Position numbers and translations under genes: made by a program
The notes under the pieces: generated by a model
Databases searched by the model: none
The model's input: the letters and a program-made list of their open reading frames with translations, nothing else
What the model was told of the DNA's origin: nothing
Assembly (NCBI RefSeq): GCF_001705515.1
Contig: NZ_MDJS01000002.1
Coordinates: 744,001 to 808,000, forward strand
DNA: 64,000 nucleotides
Source of the DNA: Mucilaginibacter sp. PPCGB 2223
Lineage (GTDB): Bacteria; Bacteroidota; Bacteroidia; Sphingobacteriales; Sphingobacteriaceae
Reading direction: 5' to 3'
Part shown: positions 9,155-19,590 of the stretch, piece by piece
How the letters are laid out: every line of letters begins with the position of its first letter
Position numbering within the stretch: position 1 is the stretch's first letter

Positions 9155-11860
9155 TTACATGCCGTACTCAAAGTTGTAAGTGCCCGAACCTACGTTAAGT
9201 TTAACGGCCGGACCATCAGTGTTTATATTACTGATATCTTTCGATGCAGATATCAATTCGCCGCCCTCGGTTACTGTTTTACCTGAGGCATTTGGCAGTA
9301 CAACAGTAGCTGTGGCATTAGGCGGTATAATAACCATGAGCCTGAATTTAGCCGAATCGATCTTCCAGCCAGACACAACCTTGCCGTACATGGTTTCCAG
9401 TTCGGCTTTAGCGCTGGTTAAGTTACCGCCGGGTCGTGGCGCTATGAGTATCCTTTTATAACCCGGGCCGGTGTCATCATTATCCAGGCCGGCAATGGTG
9501 CGGTACATCCAGTCGCCTATGGCACCGTAAGCATAGTGGTTAAACGAATTCATGGTGATGGCCTCAAAGCTGCCATCGGTACGCACGCCGTCCCAACGTT
9601 CCCAAATTGTAGTGGCGCCCAGTTTTACCGGGTATAACCACGATGGAAAAGTTTCCTGCAGCAGCAGCCGGTAAGCCATATCCAAATGGCCAAAGCGGGT
9701 TAACACCTGGCAGATGTAAGGCGTACCCAAAAAACCTGTAGTGATGTGGAAACGGTAATCGCCGATGTTATCAACCAACCGGTCAACTGCCTGGGCGCGC
9801 AGGTTTTCGGGCAGCATATCAAAGTTAAGCGCCAACACATAAGCGGTTTGTGTGCCTGATACCAGCCGGCCGTTCGGCGTTACGTATTCGTGGATGAACG
9901 CCTTCTTTAACCTGGTTAAAAGGTCGGTGTATTTAGTTACCTCGTTTTGTTTGTTCAATACCTGTGCAGCATTGATGAGCAGTTGTACCGAGTGCGTATA
10001 AAATATCTGTGCGATCAAATATTTATCGGTAATGGCGGCTTTACCATCATTATCATCGCCAGGGCTATAAAACAACCAGTCGCCAAAGTGCGTACCCCTG
10101 TTCCACAGATCGCCGGAGCTATGCGCGGTCATGTAATCAACCCAGGCCTTCATGCTGCCGTACTGATCGGCTAATAATTTTTCGTCGCCATAGGCCAGGT
10201 ACATGTTCCAGGGTACGATGGTCGCTACATCGGCCCAGCCGGTTGATGCGACAGCATTCTTTCCGAGTACATTTGGTATTACAAAAGGCACTGCGCCATC
10301 AGGCTGCTGGTCGGCTTTCATATCGGCCAGCCATTTGGTAAAAAAGCCTACAACATCCATATTAAACGCAGCTGTGCGCGAAAAAGCCTGCGCGTCGCCC
10401 GTCCAGCCCAGGCGTTCGTCGCGCTGCGGGCAATCGGTAGGCACATCAACAAAATTGCCTTTTTGCCCCCAGGTAATGTTATGCTGCAGCTGGTTGATGA
10501 GTGGATTAGAGCAGGCAAAGCTGCCCGTAGTTTTCATATCCGAATAAACCGCTATCGCTGCAAAATCATCGGGGTTTACTTTACCGGGGTAACCTTCGAT
10601 CTTGATATACCTGAAACCCTGGTAGGTAAAACGCGGTTCATAAGTTTCTTCGCCGCTGCCTTTTAAAGTGTATTGTATCTGCTGCCTGGCGCCGCGCAGG
10701 TTGGCTGTGTAAAAATTTCCGGGCTTATCCAGCATCTCGGCATGGCTTATTTTGATCACCGTGCCCGCCGGGCCTTTTACTTTAAAGCGAACCCAGCCCA
10801 CAAGGTTCTGCCCAAAGTCGATCACCGTTTCGCCCAGCGGTGTTTGGATGAGCTTTACCGGTTTAAATATCTCATGCTCCCCCGCCGATGGCCCGATACT
10901 GCTGGTTATCGCTTCAGGGCCAAAAGGTAGTATGCCAACGGCTTTCCAATCCGCATCGTTAAAACCGCTTTGGTCCCAGCCGGCTTTTTCGAGCCGGGCA
11001 TCATAAGTTTCGCCGTTATAAATATCTGCGTAGCGTACCGGGCCGTAATTGTATTTCCAGCTTTCGTCGGTTTTGATCAGATCCTTGCTGCCATCAGCAT
11101 AAGTGATCTCCAGTTGCAGCAGGCCGCTTACTTTGGTACCGTAAGTATTATGCGCTATGCCACCGCTGTACCAGCCGTTGCCCAAAACAAAACCGATGGC
11201 GTTATCGCCTTTTTTGAGCATAGGCGTCACATCATAACTTTGATACAGTACCCGGTTGTTATAGCTCGTCCAGCCTGGGGTAAGGCATTTATCGCCGATT
11301 TTTGCCCCGTTCAAATGTGCTTCGTACAAACCATGCGCGGTAATATACGCCATAGCCGATTTGATGTTTTTTGAGATGCGGAACGCCTTACGGAACATCG
11401 GGCTGGCATTTTTAACCGTATCCGCAACGGCAACGCTTATCCATTTAGCCGACCAATCACCGGGCTGCAGCAAGCCCATCTGCCAAAAGTTAACATTGCT
11501 CCATTTGGTGGTATGGCCGTGGTTATCGCTTATCCTTACCTGCCAGTAATATTTTGTTTTAGAAGTTAGTGCAGGCCCCGCGTAAATTACGTTTACCGAC
11601 CGATCGCTGTGCTGAACTCCGCTGTCCCACACTTTGCCCTTATCGTTTTTTACCCTGATCTCGTAGCCGGCCTGCAAGGTATTTCGCTCGGCCGCGGTAA
11701 GTTTCCAGCTAAAACGTGGGCTAAGGCTGCTGATGCCTGCCGGATTATGCATATATTCTACCATCAGATCATTTACCTGTAAGTTTTGCGCGTGTGATGA
11801 TATGGGAGCAAGCAGCGACAGACAAACGATCGCAGCTGATAGTGTGAGATACTTTAACAT
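9155..11860 (-). CDS. GH78 alpha-L-rhamnosidase
   Basis: 901 aa secreted enzyme that releases terminal alpha-L-rhamnose. The signal peptide ends near LLAPISSHAQ. The domain order matches bacterial rhamnosidases: N-terminal Ig-like region (SPRFSWKL), beta-sandwich domain with VLYQSYDVTPMLKKGDNAIG and GNGWYSGG, then the (alpha/alpha)6 catalytic core with VPTDCPQRDERLGWTGDAQ, which carries the conserved acidic residues, and ATTIWERWDG. A C-terminal beta-sandwich follows (ISASKDISNINTDG). Rhamnose removal points to pectin rhamnogalacturonan, ulvan or bacterial exopolysaccharide as target. The 223 bases between it and the beta-helix gene show no clear terminator, so the two may be co-transcribed. 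Confidence 0.95.
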   Translation of the reverse strand: MLKYLTLSAAIVCLSLLAPISSHAQNLQVNDLMVEYMHNPAGISSLSPRFSWKLTAAERNTLQAGYEIRVKNDKGKVWDSGVQHSDRSVNVIYAGPALTSKTKYYWQVRISDNHGHTTKWSNVNFWQMGLLQPGDWSAKWISVAVADTVKNASPMFRKAFRISKNIKSAMAYITAHGLYEAHLNGAKIGDKCLTPGWTSYNNRVLYQSYDVTPMLKKGDNAIGFVLGNGWYSGGIAHNTYGTKVSGLLQLEITYADGSKDLIKTDESWKYNYGPVRYADIYNGETYDARLEKAGWDQSGFNDADWKAVGILPFGPEAITSSIGPSAGEHEIFKPVKLIQTPLGETVIDFGQNLVGWVRFKVKGPAGTVIKISHAEMLDKPGNFYTANLRGARQQIQYTLKGSGEETYEPRFTYQGFRYIKIEGYPGKVNPDDFAAIAVYSDMKTTGSFACSNPLINQLQHNITWGQKGNFVDVPTDCPQRDERLGWTGDAQAFSRTAAFNMDVVGFFTKWLADMKADQQPDGAVPFVIPNVLGKNAVASTGWADVATIVPWNMYLAYGDEKLLADQYGSMKAWVDYMTAHSSGDLWNRGTHFGDWLFYSPGDDNDGKAAITDKYLIAQIFYTHSVQLLINAAQVLNKQNEVTKYTDLLTRLKKAFIHEYVTPNGRLVSGTQTAYVLALNFDMLPENLRAQAVDRLVDNIGDYRFHITTGFLGTPYICQVLTRFGHLDMAYRLLLQETFPSWLYPVKLGATTIWERWDGVRTDGSFEAITMNSFNHYAYGAIGDWMYRTIAGLDNDDTGPGYKRILIAPRPGGNLTSAKAELETMYGKVVSGWKIDSAKFRLMVIIPPNATATVVLPNASGKTVTEGGELISASKDISNINTDGPAVKLNVGSGTYNFEYGM

Positions 11861-11968
11861 GGAGATACTGTTAAGATTCGGGTTTTATATTGCTGATTAG
11901 CAAAGCCAATATAATGTTTTTTTGATAGTAAATAGTTTATCTTTATATCTTAAACTCATCACAAGGTC

Positions 11969-12679
11969 ATGGCCACAGTAAACGAAATTATGGACGAGCT
12001 GCAAGCCAACGGCAGCGAAAGCGTCAAAAAAATATGGGTGAAACATGGCATCCTCGAGCCTTTTTTTGGCGTGAAGATCGAATATCTTAAAGTAATACAG
12101 AAGCGCGTAAAAAAGGATTACGAACTGGCCAAAGGATTATATGCCACAGGCAATGCCGATGCGATGTATCTTGCCGGCCTGATAACGGACGATAACCGTA
12201 TGACCAAAGCCGACCTGGATGAGTGGGTAAAAAATGCCTTATCAAATAACATTAACGAATATACCGTTCCATGGGTAGCATCGCAGGGAAAATACGGGTA
12301 TGAGTTAGGTTTGGAGTGGATAGACAGCGATAAGCCGCATGTGATGGCTGCGGGCTGGTCGACCCTAAGCTGCCACCTGGCTCTTACACCCGATGATCAG
12401 CTCGATCTGCCAAAAATAAAACAGCTGATGGATCGGGTGAAAAACACTATCCACACTTCGCCAAACCGCGTGCGCCAAAAAATGAATGGCTTTTTAATAG
12501 CTGTTGGGAGCTATGTGGCCCCGTTAAGCGACGAAGCCATCGCTGCCGCCAAAGCCGTGGGCGTAGTAACTGTCGACATGAACGGCACAGCGTGCAAGGT
12601 GCCTGATGCCATTGAATATATTATGAAAGTAAAAAACAAGGGAGCAGTAGGGAAAAAGAAAAAAGAAGTAAAATGCTGA
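11969..12679 (+). CDS. DNA alkylation repair protein, AlkD-like
   Basis: 236 aa all-helical HEAT-like repeat protein of the DNA-alkylation-repair family (PF08713), whose AlkD members excise positively charged alkylated purines without flipping the base. Family features seen are the start VNEIMDELQANGSESVKKIWVKHG, MYLAGLI, the helical block WVASQGKYGYELGLEWI and the basic KNTIHTSPNRVRQKMNGF. The C-terminus ends in a lysine-rich tail (GKKKKEVK). Many family members lack tested glycosylase activity, so repair function is inferred. The gene is divergent from GH78; a TATCTTTA box at 11938-11945 resembles the Bacteroidota -7 element. Confidence 0.85.
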   Translation: MATVNEIMDELQANGSESVKKIWVKHGILEPFFGVKIEYLKVIQKRVKKDYELAKGLYATGNADAMYLAGLITDDNRMTKADLDEWVKNALSNNINEYTVPWVASQGKYGYELGLEWIDSDKPHVMAAGWSTLSCHLALTPDDQLDLPKIKQLMDRVKNTIHTSPNRVRQKMNGFLIAVGSYVAPLSDEAIAAAKAVGVVTVDMNGTACKVPDAIEYIMKVKNKGAVGKKKKEVKC

Positions 12680-12757
12680 TACAGTCGCCCTTGTAGCGGC
12701 CTTGAAAAATTTACTTACCTTTAAAACTATTTTACCCGGATCTGCTTTAAGAGTGTG

Positions 12758-14749
12758 ATGATAGAGAACCCCGCCGGAACCGCAGCTGTTCCGCCTTCTG
12801 TACCGCCGAGACTGCCCAACGAAGCTGAGCGTATTGCCGCATTACACTCGTACCATATCTTAGATACTGCCGAAGAAAAGGATTTTGACGACCTGACGGA
12901 GTTGGCCTCGATCATTTGCCAAACACCTATAGCGTTGATCAGCCTTGTCGACAAAGACAGGCAATGGTTCAAATCGCACAAAGGCACCACCGAAACACAA
13001 ACCCCGCGCGAATATTCGTTCTGTGCACATACCATTACATCCGCCGAACCGATCATGATCGTGGATGATGCCCATAAAGACGAACGTTTTGCTGATAACC
13101 CGCTGGTGACGGGGCACCCGCATATTGTATTTTATGCCGGGGTGCCCCTGGTGAATAGTGATGGTTTTGCACTGGGTACACTCTGTGTAATAGATACCCG
13201 GGCACACGAACTGAGCCGGCAGCAAATATCGGGCCTCATTGTACTGGCCCAGCAGGTGATAGATAAACTGGAGTTGCGGCGCAAGGTGTTACAACTCGAG
13301 GAATCTAATCAAAAATTGTACGAGAGCGAAAACCGCTTTCGTAACCTGGTGAGCCAGGCGCCTGTAGCCATAGCCATTTACAACGGGCCCGATATGGTTG
13401 TAGATCAGGTAAACGAGCGTATGCTCAACCTGATAGGCCGGACGGCTGATATTGTTGGCAAGCCGCTATTAGCTTCACGCCCCGAAATGATCGGGCACCC
13501 GTATATGGACATTTTAAAGGAAGTATATACTACCGGCAGTGAGCATCAGGGTTTTGGGATAAAGGCGCCGGTGATGCGCGGCGGCATGATCAACGAAGCT
13601 TACTTTAACGCTACTTACAAACCGGTTAAAAACGATGCGGGCGAAGTAATGGGGATTATGCTGGCGGCTACCGAAGTTACCGAACAGGTTGAAACTGCCA
13701 GGCAACTGGCCGAAGCCAAGCAACGTTTGGAGATAGCGCTTGAGGCCGGTGCGCTGGGTTCGGCCGAGATAGCGCTTAAGACAGGGCATATGATCAGCAG
13801 CGATCAGTTTAAAAAAATCTATGGATCATCAAAAGACGCTGAACTGAATTACCGCGACGTGCTGAATGCTACTTTACCCGAATACCGTGAGCAAATAAAG
13901 CTGCTGATCGCTGAGGCAATAGCCAATAAAGCAATCTACAGCGCCGAGTATCAGATCGGGTGGCCCGATAACTCCATACATTGGGTAAGTGCGCACGGCA
14001 AAACAAGGTACAATGAGCAGGGGCAGGCCACGCATATGGTAGTGGTTATAAGTGATATTACCGAAACCAAGCACTATGAGCAGCGCAAGGATGACTTTTT
14101 GAGTATTGCCAGCCACGAACTCAAAACGCCGATCACCAGTCTCAAAGCGTCGCTGCAATTGCTCGACCTGATTAAAAACAAACCTTACTCACCGATGCAC
14201 GTCAAGCTCATTGAGCAATCCAACCGGAGTATGAAAAAGATGAGTACATTGATAGACGACCTGCTCAATGTGAACCGCATGACCGAAGGGCAACTGCACC
14301 TGGATAAAAGAACTTTTGTTATTGCCGACCTGCTGAAAAGCTGCTGCAGCCATGTGCGTATGGCAGGCAAACACGAGCTGGTTTTTGAGGGTGATGCCCA
14401 ATTGCAGGTAAACGCCGACGAGCACCGCATTGACCAGGTAGTAGTAAACTTTGTGAATAACGCGGTTAAATATGCGCCCGATTCGAGAGACATCATACTG
14501 AAAGTAGAAAAGGACGGTAACTTTGCCAGAATATCAGTACAGGATAGCGGTCCGGGTATTCCTCGGGAGAAGGTCCCCTTCCTGTTCGATCGTTACTACC
14601 GTGTCGACCATTCGGGTGCACAATACACCGGCCTGGGGCTGGGTTTGTACATCTGTGCCGAAATTGTGAAGCGTCATGGCGGCGATATCGGCGTGGAAAG
14701 CGAACCGGGCAAAGGCAGCACTTTCTGGTTCACATTGCCCTTAAACTAA
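12758..14749 (+). CDS. GAF-PAS sensor histidine kinase
   Basis: Soluble-looking sensor kinase of 663 aa. Order: GAF domain (about 25-170, with FDDLTELASIICQTPIALIS and FKSHKGT), a short coiled coil, two PAS/PAC regions (NRFRNLVSQAPVAIAIYNG; IYGSSKDAELNYRDVL with ISDITETKHYEQ), a HisKA domain with FLSIASHELKTPITSLK in which His453 is the phosphoacceptor, and a HATPase domain (VVVNFVNNAVKYAP, DSGPGIPREKVPFLFDRYYRV, GLGLGLYI). No transmembrane segment is seen, so the signal is probably cytoplasmic or redox-related. A GTG at 12755 is also in frame; the ATG at 12758 is preferred. No response regulator lies next to it, making it an orphan kinase. Confidence 0.93.
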   Translation: MIENPAGTAAVPPSVPPRLPNEAERIAALHSYHILDTAEEKDFDDLTELASIICQTPIALISLVDKDRQWFKSHKGTTETQTPREYSFCAHTITSAEPIMIVDDAHKDERFADNPLVTGHPHIVFYAGVPLVNSDGFALGTLCVIDTRAHELSRQQISGLIVLAQQVIDKLELRRKVLQLEESNQKLYESENRFRNLVSQAPVAIAIYNGPDMVVDQVNERMLNLIGRTADIVGKPLLASRPEMIGHPYMDILKEVYTTGSEHQGFGIKAPVMRGGMINEAYFNATYKPVKNDAGEVMGIMLAATEVTEQVETARQLAEAKQRLEIALEAGALGSAEIALKTGHMISSDQFKKIYGSSKDAELNYRDVLNATLPEYREQIKLLIAEAIANKAIYSAEYQIGWPDNSIHWVSAHGKTRYNEQGQATHMVVVISDITETKHYEQRKDDFLSIASHELKTPITSLKASLQLLDLIKNKPYSPMHVKLIEQSNRSMKKMSTLIDDLLNVNRMTEGQLHLDKRTFVIADLLKSCCSHVRMAGKHELVFEGDAQLQVNADEHRIDQVVVNFVNNAVKYAPDSRDIILKVEKDGNFARISVQDSGPGIPREKVPFLFDRYYRVDHSGAQYTGLGLGLYICAEIVKRHGGDIGVESEPGKGSTFWFTLPLN

Positions 14750-14751
14750 AA

Positions 14752-14780
14752 AAAGCCAATTGCCTCGCGCAATTGACTTT
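14752..14780 (+). terminator. Terminator hairpin with CTCGC loop
   Basis: AAAG and CTTT ends enclose a C/A mismatch and a 7-bp stem (CAATTGC and GCAATTG) around the loop CTCGC, right after the kinase stop. The loop and frame match hairpins at 26039-26069 and 26250-26280. Confidence 0.75.
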
Positions 14781-14946
14781 CTTAATCTATTAACTTAACT
14801 GTTCCAATTATTTCCGAAATGAAAAAACTTGGTAACTCAAAATTATAATGCCCTGTCTTTTGCAAATAGGCGAAACTCACCTTTAGTATCTGCCGAAAAA
14901 CATCTGAATGTCATCTGTTTACCATTTCGATGAAGGTGCATCACAA

Positions 14947-14976
14947 AAAAAGGCCGCCCCAAAAGGCGGCCTTTTT
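14947..14976 (-). terminator. Terminator after SusC/SusD operon
   Basis: AAAGGCCGCC (14949-14958) pairs with GGCGGCCTTT (14965-14974) around a short loop. A-runs and T-runs flank both sides, so it works in either direction. It lies 20 bases past the SusD stop and ends the leftward SusC/SusD transcript. Confidence 0.85.
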
Positions 14977-14995
14977 ATAGAAAGAATAAGGCTGA

Positions 14996-16504
14996 TTAAT
15001 AACCTGGATTTTGTTTAATACCAGGGTTAAAGTTGATTTCTGATTGTGGATAAGGCAGATTGAACCTGTTATCGCCGGCAGGTAAAGTTGCAACATTTGG
15101 CGGAACACCCGAACCATCTGCCGCTTCGCCATGCGTAGCATCACGCTGTACCGGTAAATTTAAACGTTTCAAATCCCAGAACCTGTCGCCTTCAAAGGCA
15201 AGCTCTAAACGGCGTTGTTTTAAGATCTCGTTAAGTAACGGGGCGCCCGTCAACAGGTTATCCGCTGTAGGGTCGTAACCGGTGTAACGGTTAGATTTTA
15301 ACAGAACCAGGTCGGCAACGGCAGCAGGTATGGCACCGCTTCTGTATTCAGCTTCCATCCGGTTTAAAAGTACTTCGGCTGTTCTAAGCAATTTACCGTC
15401 GACCACGCCGGCAGGATTTGCCGAACTAACAGATGGGTTTGGAATACCTATACCCAGCTCTGGCGGTCCCGATCTGCCGGCATATTTGATAATATGGTTG
15501 TAAAGCGTACCGTTGTAATAGTTTGTTTGGAAATACGCTGATTTCCTTACGTCGGTAGCTGCGTACAACTGGTAGAAGCTAAAGTCGGGCAGGTACTCAG
15601 ATTTATAGCCGTTTTGAGTACTGGTCGGAGTAGGGCGGGTGGTAAACTGATAGTAGTTTACACCAGGGCTGTTGATATTATCCAAGCTGGTGTTTTTAAC
15701 CTTAAACAATACGCCGGCGTTGGTTGCATCCGTCCAGATTGAAGGAAAAGTTGCGATGTTTGGCAGATTGGGAGTAGTGCCCAAAGCTTTGTTTGCTTCG
15801 GCAATACAGTTGGCATAATCGCCTTTGTATAAATATACTCTCGATAACAAACCTGCAACAGCTTCCCTGTTTAGATAGATGTTGGTATTGGTAGCTATAG
15901 GGTTGATCAACGGCTCGGCGGCAACCAGGTCGGCTATTACTTTACCATAAAAACCTTGTAACGATTCGCTCGGAGGCACGTTAGTGGCCGAACTGGTAGT
16001 TACATAAGGCAATGTAAAATCAGATGCCGAAGCGTTTAAATAGGTTTTGCTGTATACGCGGGCCATATCAAAGTACAACATTGCCCTTAAAGCAAGTGCT
16101 TGTCCTCTCGCATCATTTTTAAAGGTACCGTCAGGCAGTTTATCTATATTTTCCAATATAGCGTTTGCACGCCTGGTAACTGTATAGCCGCCTGTGAACA
16201 GGCCATAAGTAGAGTTTGAGCTATAAGTATACTGGTAGTAAGTTTTTAAACTTTGCCTGCCCACCTGGTCAAGTACCAGGTTATCGCTCAAAACATCAGC
16301 TATAATGTTCCAGGTACCCACGGCGTATGAGCCCGAAGCTCTTAAGCCCTGGTACATACCGTTGATATCGAACTGAACGAGCTGTTGCGAATTAAAAGCC
16401 TGTTCGGTTGCCACCTGGTTGTACGGGTATAAGTCCAGATCCGATTTACTGCATCCTGCTACTAAAACAGAGGCCAACGCAGCTGTATATAATATTTTTT
16501 TCAT
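14996..16504 (-). CDS. SusD/RagB-family outer-membrane lipoprotein
   Basis: Surface glycan-binding lipoprotein that caps a SusC transporter. 502 aa; lipobox VLVAGC with Cys18, followed by SKSDLDLYPYNQVATEQAFN, the usual SusD start. TPR-like helical blocks RGQALALRAMLYFDMARVYS and GLLSRVYLYKGDYANCIAEA are family hallmarks, and the C-terminal half has TAEVLLNRMEAEY, LLNEILKQRRLELAFEG, DRFWDLKRLN. The C-terminus ends FNPGIKQNPGY as in most family members. It follows SusC by 20 bases, so the two are one transcript. Bound ligand cannot be predicted. Confidence 0.95.
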   Translation of the reverse strand: MKKILYTAALASVLVAGCSKSDLDLYPYNQVATEQAFNSQQLVQFDINGMYQGLRASGSYAVGTWNIIADVLSDNLVLDQVGRQSLKTYYQYTYSSNSTYGLFTGGYTVTRRANAILENIDKLPDGTFKNDARGQALALRAMLYFDMARVYSKTYLNASASDFTLPYVTTSSATNVPPSESLQGFYGKVIADLVAAEPLINPIATNTNIYLNREAVAGLLSRVYLYKGDYANCIAEANKALGTTPNLPNIATFPSIWTDATNAGVLFKVKNTSLDNINSPGVNYYQFTTRPTPTSTQNGYKSEYLPDFSFYQLYAATDVRKSAYFQTNYYNGTLYNHIIKYAGRSGPPELGIGIPNPSVSSANPAGVVDGKLLRTAEVLLNRMEAEYRSGAIPAAVADLVLLKSNRYTGYDPTADNLLTGAPLLNEILKQRRLELAFEGDRFWDLKRLNLPVQRDATHGEAADGSGVPPNVATLPAGDNRFNLPYPQSEINFNPGIKQNPGY

Positions 16505-16524
16505 CTTATTTAATTTAATGAGCC

Positions 16525-19500
16525 TTAAAATCTAACATCTATACCAAAGGTGTAACCTTTAATTGGCGGATATCCGTATTGGTAAAGTGTACCGTTTGCA
16601 GTTGTGGTTTCGCCGGCATCACCTGTTTCGGGGTTACCGTGGAACTTGGTCCAGGTGGCCAGGTTAGTACCCTGGGCAAATACCCTGATGTTTGCTATGC
16701 CTAATCGTTTGGTATATTTACCGGGTACAGTATACCCTAATGTTACATCTCTAAGTGTTACGTAATCGCCTTTTTGCAGGTATTTATCGGTGAAAAATTC
16801 GGTTGCCTGTTTAGTGTCAGGTTTACCTGTTGCCGGGTCAAGAACTCTTGGAAAAGGAACCACATCGCCCGGTTTCTTCCAGTAATTTGCAGCGTACGAA
16901 AGCAAGTTTGTTGAAACATCACCGCTTGATGTTGCATCCTGATCGACTACGTTGAAGATCCAGTTACCACCAGAGTAGTAGAAGCGTGCGTCAAAATCAA
17001 AACCCTTGTAGCTAACATCGGTGCCTATGGTGCCAAAATATTTAACAATCGGCGATTTGCCGCTTAATACTACAGCCTGGCTGCCTGCATAGGTTTTTGT
17101 TTCGGTACCATCGATGTTGTAGTATACTTCCTGGCCGTCGGCAGGGTCAACACCTTTTTCGCGCATTAAAAAGTACACGTTTATTGGCTGGCCTACAACC
17201 AACTTGGTTATACCGTATGCTGCCTGCCCTGCGGCGTTGTCAGAATAAAGCTGGGTGATCTTGTTATCGTTATGCGAATAGCTGAAGCTTACATTCCATT
17301 TCAGATCTTTTTTACGAATCACAGCACCGTTTATCGCAAGCTCAATACCCTGGTTTTGTACGGCACCAATATTACCGGTATACGAAGTAAAGCCGGTTGT
17401 TTGCGAAACGTTTACAGGGTAAAGAAGATTTTTGTTCACACGGTTATACCAATCCAGTTCGCCTGTAATACGGCCGTCCAAAAACCCGTAAGTTAAACCT
17501 GCATCTTTGGTATAACCGGTTTCCCAGGTTAAATTAGGATTAGATAATTTTGAAGGAATAAGCGCAGTTTGGTCGTTGTATTTGGTTGTAACCGAGTAGG
17601 TACCGTACGGGGTATACTCAGGTATGGTATTATTACCTGCTGTACCGTATGATCCGCGCAATTTCAATTCAGACACCCAGTTTGGCAGCGTCAGGAACTT
17701 TTCGTTCTTGATATCCCATGCAAGGCCGATAGCACCGAAATTTGCAAACCTTACATTGGCGCCAAAACGTGACGAACCATCGCGGCGGCCGCTTACGTTA
17801 ATAAAGTAACGTTTGTCGAAATCGTAAGATAAACTTGCGAAATAAGAGATCAGCGAGAACTCAGTAATAGAAGTGGTCGCGGTAGTAGGTGTAGCGGCGT
17901 TATCCAGGGTAGTGAAATCCTTCGATGGGAACCCACGACCGGTTAAGCTGCTGTTGTAAACGTGGTCTTTATCGTACTCGGTACCTATTAAAGCATTGAA
18001 GGTATGTTTGTTGTCGATGGTTTGAACCCAGTTTGCGGTATTTGTCCAGCTGTAAAAATAATCGGTATTGTTTTGATCATTCTTTTGGTTGTAACCTAAT
18101 ATGCCGGCTAAGTTTGAGCCTGGTTCCAAATAGCTTTGATACGCTAATGTATTGTAGTTAAGCGCGTATTGCGATTTTAAGGTTAAGTGGTTTAAGAAAT
18201 GCGCTTCGCCATAAAAAGTGCCAAATTGGTTTACCCTGTCGTAAAGCGTAGGGTTGTTAACAGCACCTTCTAAAGGTGAAAAACCTTGTGCAGTTAAGTT
18301 ATAAGAACCGTCAGCATTATATGGTTGCTCGTACGGGTTAAAGAAGAATAAAGCGCCTTGTGAGTTTTGGGTGTTATAAGCGTCGCGCACACGTTGTTCG
18401 TGGCTTGATGTTACGCCTATATTAGTACCAACTTTAAACCAGTCTTTTACCTGGTAGGTTACGTTTAACCTGCCGCCCTTACGGTTAAATTCAGAGAAGC
18501 GTTCAACACCCGGGTTATCATTAATATCGCCCGACAGGTAATAAGTCAATTTATCGGCACCACCAGATAACGAGATCTCGTGTGTACGCATGGTTGCGTT
18601 CTGGAACAGATATTTGCTCCAGTCGCCGGCGCCCCTGCTTATTGCCAGATCCCAGATGGTTTGGCGTTGAGCAGGTGTTATAAAATTAATTTTTGAACCT
18701 GGTGCACCCGGAAATGGCGGAGTTACAACATACCCCCTGTTGGTGATCATCGAGTCGAGGGTAGGGTTGGTATATTGTGCATCGTATTCATATTGCAGTT
18801 TCTCGGCCGAGGTCATCAGTCGCACATTGTTGAAATCCTGACGTTGTGTTTTGCCGAAACGGAAAGAATAACGTAATGATGGCGCGTTTGCTTTACCTGT
18901 TTTGGTAGTAACGATAATTACACCGTTCGAACCGCGTGAACCGTAGATTGCAGTTGCCTGTGCATCTTTCAAAACGCTTACGTTTTCAATATCATCGGGG
19001 TTAAGGCCGTTGTAGGCAGCTGTAGTGATCTGTATACCGTCAACCACGATCAGCGGATCAGATCCGGCGGTTATAGAGCCCTGCCCACGAAGCCTGATAA
19101 CTGCGTTCGAGCCCGGACGGCCGTTTGCAGCTGTAACCTGTAGGCCCGTTGCGGCACCTTGCAAAAGCTGAGTAAACGAAGCCAAAGGTTTTGCTTCGAG
19201 ATCTTTGCCGTCGACAGTAGAGAGGGCACCAACAACATCTGAACGTTTAATGGTTTGGTAACCGACCACCACTACTTCGGCCAGAGCCTTGGTATCGGGG
19301 TTTAATTTTACATCGATCACTGTTCGCGAACCGATTGCTACCGTTTGTGAAGCGTAGCCCAGGTAGCTAAATATCAAAGCTTTGGCCGTTGCAGGTACGT
19401 TAACGGTAAATTTACCTTCGGCATTGGTTTGTGTACCCATTGAGGTACCCTGAACTTTAACAGAAACACCGGGTAGGGTGAGCCCGTCGTCGGCACCGGT

Positions 19501-19590
19501 AACTTTACCGGTGATAGTTTTGCTTTGAGCTAATGCACTTGTTATACCAACAGCAAAAAGCACTAAAATGGTGAGTAATTTTTGTTTCAT
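16525..19590 (-). CDS. SusC/RagA-family TonB-dependent transporter
   Basis: 1021 aa outer-membrane importer of oligosaccharides or other large ligands, energised by TonB. Signal peptide MKQKLLTILVLFAVGITSALAQ, then a carboxypeptidase-D-like regulatory domain (ITGKVTGADDGLTLPGVSVKV, GTQTNAEGKFTV), the motif EVVVVGYQT, the plug (GLQVTAANGRPGSNAVIRLRG; DPLIVVDGI; SVLKDAQATAIYGSRGSNG) and the barrel. The C-terminus ends with an aromatic (GIDVRF), as expected for barrel assembly. No N-terminal STN domain is present, so anti-sigma signalling is unlikely; regulation is more likely through the nearby AraC protein or sensor pair. Confidence 0.97.
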   Translation of the reverse strand: MKQKLLTILVLFAVGITSALAQSKTITGKVTGADDGLTLPGVSVKVQGTSMGTQTNAEGKFTVNVPATAKALIFSYLGYASQTVAIGSRTVIDVKLNPDTKALAEVVVVGYQTIKRSDVVGALSTVDGKDLEAKPLASFTQLLQGAATGLQVTAANGRPGSNAVIRLRGQGSITAGSDPLIVVDGIQITTAAYNGLNPDDIENVSVLKDAQATAIYGSRGSNGVIIVTTKTGKANAPSLRYSFRFGKTQRQDFNNVRLMTSAEKLQYEYDAQYTNPTLDSMITNRGYVVTPPFPGAPGSKINFITPAQRQTIWDLAISRGAGDWSKYLFQNATMRTHEISLSGGADKLTYYLSGDINDNPGVERFSEFNRKGGRLNVTYQVKDWFKVGTNIGVTSSHEQRVRDAYNTQNSQGALFFFNPYEQPYNADGSYNLTAQGFSPLEGAVNNPTLYDRVNQFGTFYGEAHFLNHLTLKSQYALNYNTLAYQSYLEPGSNLAGILGYNQKNDQNNTDYFYSWTNTANWVQTIDNKHTFNALIGTEYDKDHVYNSSLTGRGFPSKDFTTLDNAATPTTATTSITEFSLISYFASLSYDFDKRYFINVSGRRDGSSRFGANVRFANFGAIGLAWDIKNEKFLTLPNWVSELKLRGSYGTAGNNTIPEYTPYGTYSVTTKYNDQTALIPSKLSNPNLTWETGYTKDAGLTYGFLDGRITGELDWYNRVNKNLLYPVNVSQTTGFTSYTGNIGAVQNQGIELAINGAVIRKKDLKWNVSFSYSHNDNKITQLYSDNAAGQAAYGITKLVVGQPINVYFLMREKGVDPADGQEVYYNIDGTETKTYAGSQAVVLSGKSPIVKYFGTIGTDVSYKGFDFDARFYYSGGNWIFNVVDQDATSSGDVSTNLLSYAANYWKKPGDVVPFPRVLDPATGKPDTKQATEFFTDKYLQKGDYVTLRDVTLGYTVPGKYTKRLGIANIRVFAQGTNLATWTKFHGNPETGDAGETTTANGTLYQYGYPPIKGYTFGIDVRF